Position numbers and translations under genes: made by a program. A stretch of 5,486 nt of DNA from JACVRW01 sp036407035 (GTDB lineage: Bacteria > Actinomycetota > Thermoleophilia > Solirubrobacterales > Thermoleophilaceae), in the NCBI GenBank assembly GCA_036407035.1, contig DASXAA010000071.1:1-5486 (forward strand), given 5' to 3'. Positions 1-5,209 of the stretch are shown in pieces. Numbering within the stretch: the first letter of the stretch is position 1; every line of letters begins with the position of its first letter. The notes beneath the pieces are model-generated. The model was not told the origin of the DNA. It made no database searches and saw only the letters and a list, made by a program, of their open reading frames with translations.

Positions 1-136
1 ACGACGAGCGAGTCTAACAGCGGCCTCCGTCGCCACCCGGCGCCCGAATCGTCACCGAAGTGGCGCAATTGCGGGGCTTTCTCCAGTCGAGACCGCCTAC
101 GTGCAGCGGTGGCCGTCAGCCGGGAGAATCACAGCG
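1..136. other. Leader region without a recognisable gene
   Basis: No protein family is recognisable here in any frame. A stop codon at 15-17 could end an upstream plus-strand gene, but only four codons of it would be inside the window, so this cannot be judged. A purine-rich GGGAG at 122-126 lies ten bases before the ATG at 137 and is the likely ribosome binding site of the broken regulator. I see no convincing -35/-10 pair. Confidence 0.5.
64..73. promoter_or_regulatory. Perfect 10-bp palindrome, possible operator
   Basis: CGCAATTGCG is a perfect ten-base palindrome about 64 bases before the start of the regulator-like pseudogene. Its AATT core stands out in a very GC-rich region. A second, loose inverted pair (CGCCAC at 31-36, GTGGCG at 60-65) overlaps it. 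A binding role is inferred only from symmetry and position; no known operator was recognised. Confidence 0.2.
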
Positions 137-1713
137 ATGGAGAGTACGCCGCTCGGGCGCGACGACGAGCTCGACGTCATCGATCGGTTTCTCGAGCGAG
201 CGTGGGATCGATTCGGGTCGCTCGTGGTGGAGGGAGAGCCCGGAATCGGGAAGACGACGCTGTGGCGGGAGGGGATCCGGCGTGCGACCGCCGCGGGGTT
301 CCTGGTGCTGTCTTCCAGGCCGGCGGAGGCCGAGGCGAAGCTCTCGTACTCGGGGCTGGGAGACGTGCTCGAGCGGCTTCCCGAGCACGCCTTCGCGGGT
401 CTGCCGGTGGTTCAACGGGAGGCCTTGGACGTCGCGCTGCTACGTGTGCCGACCGGTGCCGAGAACGTTGAGCCCCGCGCCGTAGCGGCAGGTGCCGGGC
501 TGCGCTCGTGGAGGCTGCGGGCGTGTCGCCGGTGCTGGTTGCGATCGACGACGCCCAGTGGCTGGACACGGCGTCGGCGGCAGCGCTCGACTACGCCCTT
601 CGCCGGGTGGAGGGCGAGCGGGTCGGACTGCTCGTCGCAACGCGTCCGCGACAGCCGGGCCGGCGACGGCGCCTGGAGCCGGTCGCGGCAGAGGTGATAC
701 GGGTCGGAGGTCTGAGCCCGGCCGCCGTCCACGAGCTGGTCAAGGAGCGCCACGGAATCTCGCTGCCTCGCCGGCTGCTGCTGCGGTTGCACCAGCTGTG
801 CGACGGCAACCCGTTCTACGCGCTGGAGGTTGCTCGGGAGCTGGTCGGATCGCGGCTCGGTCCGACCGATCCGCTGCCCGTGCCGGACGAGGTCCGGCAG
901 GTGGTGCGACGGCGCGTGGCCCGCCTTTCTCCTGCAGCGCGCGAGCTGCTGCTGGTCGCGGCGGCGGCGAGCGTGCCGACACGCACGTTGATCGCAGCCG
1001 CCGTGGGCGGCGACTCGACCCCGGCGCTCGAGGAAGCGGAGAACGCCGGAGTGATCGCCGTCGACGGGGAACGCATCCGCTTCACCCATCCCCTCTATGC
1101 GGGGGCGGTGTACGGAGCAGCGCCGCCCGCGCGCCGGGTGGCGGTACACGGGCAGCTGGCGAACGTCGTGTCCGAGACCGAGGAGCGTGCGAGGCACCTG
1201 GCCATTGCGACGGGCGGTCCGTCTGCTGCGGTGGCAGCCGAGCTCGAACGTGCCGCTGCGGACCTCCGCCGTCGCGGCGCTGCCGTCTCGGCCGGGACAC
1301 TCCTCCTCGAGGCTGCGCGGCTGATGCCTCCCCAAGGCGCTGCCGGCCCGTCCCGTCTCGAGCTGGACGCCGCACAGGCGTTGTTCGACGGCGCCGACAC
1401 CGAGGAGGCGCAGGAGATCCTCCTGCGGCTCGTCGAGGAGATGACGCCGGGACCGGATCGTGCGCGTGCGCTCCTGCTCCTGGGCCTGATCAACAGCTAC
1501 GACGGCGAGCACACGGCGGCGACTGGCGCGTGCAGCCGCGCCGAGCTGCGCCGCCGGGGCCGCGACGTGTCGTTGCGCGAGACGATCCTGATGCGGTCGG
1601 ACGAGACCGTCTTCTGCCTGTTCGACGGGGTCGAGGCGGACGTGCGCGCGGCCGGCGAGCTGGCCGGCATCCGCTTCGAGCGCGTCCTCGAGTCGGTCTG
1701 GGTGGCGGGGTGA
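137..1713 (+). pseudogene. Broken AAA-ATPase/LuxR-family regulator: frameshifted and C-terminally truncated
   Basis: This is the ATPase half of a large actinobacterial LuxR-type (MalT-like) regulator, a family that couples an AAA/STAND ATPase to a C-terminal LuxR helix-turn-helix. The first part, read from ATG 137, shows the opening LGRDDELD motif and a Walker A, GEPGIGKT, at residues 33-40 (233-256). The frame then stops making sense after about position 485. The homologous reading resumes one frame over by about 508, with the Walker B-like VLVAIDDAQWLD (532-567), then GNPFYALEVARE, FTHPLYAGAVYG and EERARHLA, all typical of the family. One missing base (or two extra) between about 482 and 510 explains the switch. 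The second part stops at 1713 after the start of the helical-repeat region, giving roughly 525 residues against the usual 900 or so, with no helix-turn-helix. Its last 15 or so residues no longer resemble the family. The frameshift could be an assembly error, but the C-terminal loss would remain. It probably has no DNA-binding function. Confidence 0.82.
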
Positions 1714-2666
1714 GCGTGGCGTTCGGCGCCAGTCGGCTCGTGCTCGCCCTGGTTCTCGGCGTTGCAGCCGCCGCGAAGCTGGCCGACCGGGAGGGGACGA
1801 GGCAGGCGGCGGGCGGGCTCGGCGTGCCGCAGGCGTTCGCTGGGCCGCTGGCAGTCGTCCTGCCACTGGTCGAGCTCGCGCTCGCCGCCGCGCTCGTGCC
1901 GGCCGCCTCCGCGCGCCCGGCTGCTGCCGCCACCGCCGCGCTGCTCGCCGGCTTCGTGCTCGTCGTCGGCGTCGCCCTTGCGCGAGGCCGTCGCCCCGGA
2001 TGCAACTGCTTCGGCAGGCTGCACTCGGCGCCGATCGGGCCGTGGACGCTGGCCCGGAACGTCGCGCTCGCGACCCTCGCAGGGCTCGTGGCGTGGCGAG
2101 CCGCTCCACTCGGCCGGATCGAGGCGACCGCGACCGTCGGCGCGGTCGCCCTCGTGGCTCAGGCATGGCTGTGGCTCGAGCTGCTGCGCCGGTACGGGCG
2201 CGCACTGCAGCGGGTCGCCGAGCTGGAGGGCGAGCGGGACGAGCCTGCCGGCCCCGAGACCGGGGGCGCGGCGCCGCCGTTCGTCCTCCCCGATCTCGAG
2301 GGCACGCTGGTCCCGCTCGAAAGCCTGCTCGGACCCGACGGCCTCGTCCTCCTCTTCACCGACCCACGCTGCGGCGCCTGCGACCTCGCGCTCGAGGAAG
2401 CGGGCGAGCTCCCGGCCGGCCTCGTCGCGATCACGACCGGCCCGCGGGACGAGGCGACGGCGAAGGCGGAGCAGCACGGCCTCCCGGTGATGCTGCTGGA
2501 CGAGCGGCTCGAAGTCGGCCCGCTGTACGGCGTACGGGGCTTCCCGACCGCGGTCCGCATGGATGCGAACGGCGCGATCGGAGAGACCGTGATCGGCCAC
2601 GCCGCCGTCGCGTCGTTGCTGCACGGAGACGCCTCGCCGCGGCGGGTGGCCGGGGGAGTGCGATGA
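1710..2666 (+). CDS. MauE-like membrane protein fused to a thioredoxin-fold domain
   Basis: The 318-residue protein has two parts. Residues 1-160 are a multi-pass membrane domain with about four to five hydrophobic segments (near 8-23, 45-64, 72-93, 110-127 and 139-158). A cysteine pair in CNCFG (Cys98 and Cys100) is followed by an I-G-x4-ARN-like stretch, the signature of the MauE/DoxX-like redox membrane family. Residues 165-200 form a charged linker that is probably helical. Residues 200-310 are a TlpA/MauD-like thioredoxin domain with CGAC (Cys221 and Cys224) and a probable cis-proline in GFPT (Pro279). MauE and MauD are separate accessory proteins needed to form disulfides in the methylamine dehydrogenase light chain; here both functions sit in one chain. 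I infer that electrons pass between the membrane cysteines and the extracytoplasmic thioredoxin domain to oxidise or isomerise exported proteins. The GTG start at 1710 is chosen because its GTGA overlaps the upstream stop and the first hydrophobic segment follows directly; GTG 1716 is an alternative. The gene overlaps the next gene by ATGA. Direction of electron flow and clients are unknown. Confidence 0.83.
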   Translation: MSVAFGASRLVLALVLGVAAAAKLADREGTRQAAGGLGVPQAFAGPLAVVLPLVELALAAALVPAASARPAAAATAALLAGFVLVVGVALARGRRPGCNCFGRLHSAPIGPWTLARNVALATLAGLVAWRAAPLGRIEATATVGAVALVAQAWLWLELLRRYGRALQRVAELEGERDEPAGPETGGAAPPFVLPDLEGTLVPLESLLGPDGLVLLFTDPRCGACDLALEEAGELPAGLVAITTGPRDEATAKAEQHGLPVMLLDERLEVGPLYGVRGFPTAVRMDANGAIGETVIGHAAVASLLHGDASPRRVAGGVR

Positions 2667-3160
2667 GCGGCGGTCGGATAACCCGCGGCAAGCTGCTCCT
2701 CGCAAGCGGCAAGGCTCGTGCCGCGACGGACGAGGCGGCCGCTCCGCACCCGGTGCGCCCCAGCCCGGCCGACGTCAGGGCGATGCGTGCGGCGGTCGCC
2801 GCGGTTCCGCCGAGTCGTCAGGAGCTCCTCGCGCTCCTCGCGGCGCTCCGAAAGCCTGCCGAGAGCGGCCGGTTCCGCGAGGCCGCCTTCACAGGCATCG
2901 CGCGCGTGCGCGAGCGGATTCGAACCGCGGAAGCCCGGGTGAGGCAGGTCGGGCACTCGAACGCCCGCCAAGAACTCCTCGTCTACCTGGCGGCGCTCGA
3001 CGGGATCTTCACCGTCCTCGCCGACGTCGGGCGGAGCACCGACCCCTATCGGGCCGCCCGGCTCCACGCGCAGGCCGTGGCGCTCGAGGCCCGGGCCAGG
3101 TCCGCCTACCAGACCGTCGCTCCATGGCTGGGCGCCGGAGCCAGGGCGGCGACGCCGTGA
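2663..3160 (+). CDS. Cysteine-free helical protein of unknown function
   Basis: I do not recognise this 165-residue protein. The ATG at 2663 overlaps the previous stop as ATGA, with a good ribosome binding site (GGGGGAG, 2652-2658) four bases before it. The sequence is rich in Ala, Arg, Glu and Leu and looks almost wholly helical from about residue 32 to 155, with amphipathic stretches such as SRQELLALLAALRK and ARQELLVYLAALDGIFTVLA. There is no clear membrane segment. The N-terminus (ITRGKLLLASGKARA) looks like a weak leader with one Arg of a twin-arginine motif missing, but it lacks a proper hydrophobic core, so I expect a cytoplasmic or membrane-edge protein. It has no cysteine, unlike every other intact gene of the operon. 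Its place between the redox protein and the first exported Cys-rich protein, with coupled starts on both sides, suggests a helper role such as chaperone or scaffold; that is inference. Confidence 0.72.
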   Translation: MSGGRITRGKLLLASGKARAATDEAAAPHPVRPSPADVRAMRAAVAAVPPSRQELLALLAALRKPAESGRFREAAFTGIARVRERIRTAEARVRQVGHSNARQELLVYLAALDGIFTVLADVGRSTDPYRAARLHAQAVALEARARSAYQTVAPWLGAGARAATP

Positions 3161-3729
3161 CCTCGTGGCTCGACGACGCCGCTCGCCGGCTGGCCGCCGC
3201 CGAGGATCGAGGGATGACGCGCGCTCGCGCGCTGCGACTCGCCGCCGGCTTCGGGCTCGCGGTCGGCACGGCATCTGCACTCGGCCCGACGATCGACGAC
3301 GCGCGGGCGGACGACTACTGCTTCAAGCCGTGCCTGGACGCAGCGGACAACGACCTATCACGGAAGATCGACGACGGCAACGGGCTGATCCTGAAGTCGT
3401 ACGTCACGACGGCGTTAGCCCCGCTCCGGCTCGGGCTCCTCGCCGGGTTCGGCGTCGGCACGGTCTACGACTACGGCAGCTACTACGCGGATCGAGCGCA
3501 ATGCCGCCAGCGCAACTGCGGCGACCCCAAGAAGTATCCGCCGCCACAGCCTCCGAAGCCACCGCCCCCGCCGCCGCCACCTCCACCGGGCGGCACTGAC
3601 TACTGCACCGTCTGCGCCTCGGTGGGCGGGTACTGCCTGCCGTGCGCGACCGGCTCGACCGACGGCTTTCAATGCTGCTCCCAGCCGGCCACGCCCGATG
3701 ACCCCAACCCGTGCTGCCCGAAGACGTGA
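3157..3729 (+). CDS. Exported protein with twelve paired cysteines and a proline linker
   Basis: The family is unknown to me; the protein has 190 residues from GTG 3157. N-terminal residues 1-30 contain SWLDDAARRLA and then TRARALRL, followed by a hydrophobic core (28-43) and an ARA-type cleavage site near residue 51. This resembles the degenerate TAT-like leaders of some actinobacterial Cys-rich proteins. The mature part has CFKPC (55-59), a hydrophobic stretch (83-103), CRQRNC (116-121), a run of prolines (128-144), and a C-terminal 42-residue knot-like tail with CTVC (150-153), CLPC (160-163), CC (173-174) and CC (186-187). All twelve cysteines fall into six close pairs, as expected for an oxidised extracellular protein, so it is a natural client candidate for the redox protein encoded two genes upstream. 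The start at 3157 gives a GTGA overlap with the previous gene. ATG 3214, with GAGG eight bases before it at 3202-3205, would give a cleaner signal peptide and remains possible. The next gene overlaps by GTGA. Confidence 0.75.
   Translation: MTSWLDDAARRLAAAEDRGMTRARALRLAAGFGLAVGTASALGPTIDDARADDYCFKPCLDAADNDLSRKIDDGNGLILKSYVTTALAPLRLGLLAGFGVGTVYDYGSYYADRAQCRQRNCGDPKKYPPPQPPKPPPPPPPPPPGGTDYCTVCASVGGYCLPCATGSTDGFQCCSQPATPDDPNPCCPKT
3538..3588 (+). repeat. CCN codon run encoding a proline-rich linker
   Basis: Seventeen codons, fourteen of them... in effect nearly all proline apart from one Gln and one Lys, form an extended spacer between the N-terminal module and the C-terminal Cys-rich tail of the exported protein at 3157-3729. 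Third bases vary (CCG, CCA, CCC, CCT), so selection appears to act on the proline sequence; simple slippage of one repeat unit would leave more uniform codons. Confidence 0.7.
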
Positions 3730-4823
3730 GCAGAACCGTCGACATGAGGAACATCGCGACGAACGGTCGCCTGGTGCTCGCCACCGTCCTCGCCGCCGCC
3801 GCAGCCACAGCCGCGCTGCCGGCTTCGGCGCCCGGCGGCGTGAGGGTGTCGAGCGACCCGTGCCTGGGCTGGAACACGTGCGTCTGGGTGGCCGTGATGC
3901 CGGACCCGCATCTCGCCGGCCTGGACGGCAACGGAACCGTCACCAGCTCGCCCGCCGGCATCGACTGCCGGATCGAGAACGGCAACCCGGTCGCCTCGTC
4001 CACCTGCGGCGCCTACGTGAGGTCGTTCTCGGAGTTCACGAGCGTCACGTTTGCTCTGACACCCGATACGGGCAGCTACACGGCCGCCTGTGCCGGCTCG
4101 GTGGTCGAATGTCCGCCCCCGTACAAGGTCACGGGTATCTGCGAGCCGCCGACCTGTTCCGCCACGTTCCCGATCGCGGACTTCTACCTCGAGCGCCTCA
4201 CGCTCTCCGTGACCAGGAGCGGCGTCGGCTCGGGCGTCATCACGAGCAAGCCGGCCGGGATCGACTGCGGCTCGATTTGCAGCAACCCCGAGGTCCCGTA
4301 CGGCACGAAGGTCACCCTCACAGCGACACCGGACAAGGGCGCCGTCTTCCAGACCTGGACCGGTGCCTGCAACGGCCAGGGCGCCACCTGCACGCTGACG
4401 GTCAGCGAGAACACGACGACGAACGCGGTCTTCGCGCTGCCGTCCTCGCCGCCGCCCCCACCGGCGCCTCCGCCGCCGCCACCGACGACGCCGAAGCCAC
4501 CCCCGCCCGCGCCGCTCGCGCCACCGCCCGCAGGAACGACGCTCGTTGCCCGCATCGTCTACTGCACCGCGATCCGGCAGGGGAAGGCACGCGTGCTTCA
4601 GGTGCGGGTCCGCGTGTCGGAGCCGGCCCGCGCGCAGGTCCGGCTGCTCCGGAGCGGGTTCGAGCGGCTGCGCACGCTCGCCACGCTCGGGCCCGGCGGG
4701 AACACGGTGCGCGCGCGCATCCCGGCCTCGCTGACCCACGGCACCTATCAGCTCGAGCTCGCGCTCCGCGACGCGCGCGGACAGCGCAGGACGTACCGCG
4801 CGACGGTGCTCGTCCCACGATGA
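3726..4823 (+). CDS. Exported InlB-B-repeat-like protein with proline linker
   Basis: The protein has 365 residues from GTG 3726, whose GTGA overlaps the upstream stop; ATG 3744 (residue 7) is a plausible alternative start, and neither has a strong ribosome binding site. Residues 8-35 form a Sec-type signal peptide ending near PASA. Residues about 60-155 hold a degenerate first repeat (GNGTVTSSPAGIDC, then an insertion with extra cysteine pairs). Residues 158-238 hold a well-preserved second repeat: LTLSVTRSGVGSGVITS, SPAGIDC-like KPAGIDCGSIC, VTLTATPDKG, FQTWTGAC and a closing NAVFAL. This is the divergent InlB B-repeat fold common in bacterial surface proteins. Residues 242-268 are proline-rich. 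Residues 270-365 look like a beta-sandwich (alternating Val/Arg strands, HGTYQLELALRDARGQRRTYR). There are thirteen cysteines, twelve of them in six local pairs. There is no LPxTG sorting signal or C-terminal anchor, so it is likely secreted or loosely wall-bound. A binding or adhesion role is inferred from the fold; the ligand is unknown. Confidence 0.82.
   Translation: MSRTVDMRNIATNGRLVLATVLAAAAATAALPASAPGGVRVSSDPCLGWNTCVWVAVMPDPHLAGLDGNGTVTSSPAGIDCRIENGNPVASSTCGAYVRSFSEFTSVTFALTPDTGSYTAACAGSVVECPPPYKVTGICEPPTCSATFPIADFYLERLTLSVTRSGVGSGVITSKPAGIDCGSICSNPEVPYGTKVTLTATPDKGAVFQTWTGACNGQGATCTLTVSENTTTNAVFALPSSPPPPPAPPPPPPTTPKPPPPAPLAPPPAGTTLVARIVYCTAIRQGKARVLQVRVRVSEPARAQVRLLRSGFERLRTLATLGPGGNTVRARIPASLTHGTYQLELALRDARGQRRTYRATVLVPR
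4449..4529 (+). repeat. CCN-rich stretch encoding a second proline linker
   Basis: This is a 27-codon proline-rich segment, with Ala, Thr, Lys and Leu interruptions, joining the InlB-like repeats to the C-terminal beta domain of the exported protein at 3726-4823. It is the same kind of rigid spacer as in the preceding gene. Such linkers commonly carry a domain across or away from the cell wall. Confidence 0.65.
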
Positions 4824-4836
4824 ACAGCCCAACCTC

Positions 4837-4843
4837 GAGGAGG
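4837..4843 (+). promoter_or_regulatory. Strong ribosome binding site that fixes the start of the last plus-strand gene
   Basis: GAGGAGG lies six bases before ATG 4850. An earlier in-frame ATG at 4820 overlaps the previous stop (ATGA) but has no ribosome binding site. The strong site favours 4850, which also begins directly with a clean signal peptide. This is the best ribosome binding site in the operon, so this gene may be made at higher levels or independently of upstream translation. Confidence 0.75.
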
Positions 4844-4849
4844 ATCAGG

Positions 4850-5209
4850 ATGCAGACACGCATCGTTCTCGCCATCGCTCTCGCCGCCGCTGCAGCCGCT
4901 GCGACGGCGACGACCGCGGCCCCGGCCACGGCAGCGGTGCTGCCCTGCGGCACGGCCACGGCCGCCGGTAAGACGTGGCACGTCCAGGCTGCGGGCGTCC
5001 GCTGCGTGACCGCCCGGGGGATCGTCCGTCGGGTCGCCGTGCGGAAGCCCGACCGGGTGATCCATCGCGCCGGCGGGGAGGTCGACGCCTTCGCGACCTC
5101 GTTCTCCGGCCTGAGGTGCTCCAGGTCGCAGAAGCCGAGGGTGGGTGGCGCGATCAACTGCACGAGCGCAGACGGCAAGCGATCGGTGGAGGCGCTCTAC
5201 CGGGGCTAA
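4850..5209 (+). CDS. Small exported four-cysteine protein, family seen in Thermoleophilia-like genomes
   Basis: The predicted protein has 119 residues. Residues 1-29 are a signal peptide (MQTRIVLAIALAAAAAAATA, cleavage near PATAA). The mature part is about 90 residues with four cysteines (near residues 33, 52, 87 and 102), consistent with two disulfides. The pattern is CGTATAAGKTWHVQAAGVRC, then a helical TARGIVRRVAVR stretch, and a Cys pair in GLRCS and INCTS near the end. From memory, small secreted proteins with this AAGKTW-x6-GVxC layout are frequent in high-GC actinobacteria, but I know of no assigned function. It follows the previous gene after 26 bases and has its own strong ribosome binding site. 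With two probable disulfides it is a third possible client of the redox protein at 1710-2666. Its stop codon touches the stop of the convergent penicillin-binding protein gene. Confidence 0.78.
   Translation: MQTRIVLAIALAAAAAAATATTAAPATAAVLPCGTATAAGKTWHVQAAGVRCVTARGIVRRVAVRKPDRVIHRAGGEVDAFATSFSGLRCSRSQKPRVGGAINCTSADGKRSVEALYRG

Noticed and set aside
1..17. Possible last codons of an upstream gene ending at TAA 15-17
   Set aside because: Only four codons would be visible, so nothing supports it.
69..103. Possible promoter with TTGCGG as a -35 box
   Set aside because: No acceptable -10 sequence is found at 16-19 bases distance.
412..2205. Long open frames on the minus strand, here and over 1497-2705, 2159-3280 and 3669-4832
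   Set aside because: Their products are Arg/Ala/Pro-rich without any motif, and plus-strand frames over the same bases carry clear family signatures. Long antisense frames are expected at this GC content.
3157..3729. Methylamine dehydrogenase light chain (MauA)
   Set aside because: It has no tryptophan in the mature part, a proline linker, and no heavy-chain or other mau gene nearby; only a short cysteine spacing is similar.
4833..4840. Palindrome CCTCGAGG overlapping the ribosome binding site
   Set aside because: It is too short and has no loop to form a hairpin; it is likely chance together with the purine-rich site.
4820..4849. ATG 4820 as the start of the small four-cysteine protein
   Set aside because: It overlaps the previous stop as ATGA but has no ribosome binding site, while ATG 4850 has GAGGAGG at ideal distance and begins a normal signal peptide.
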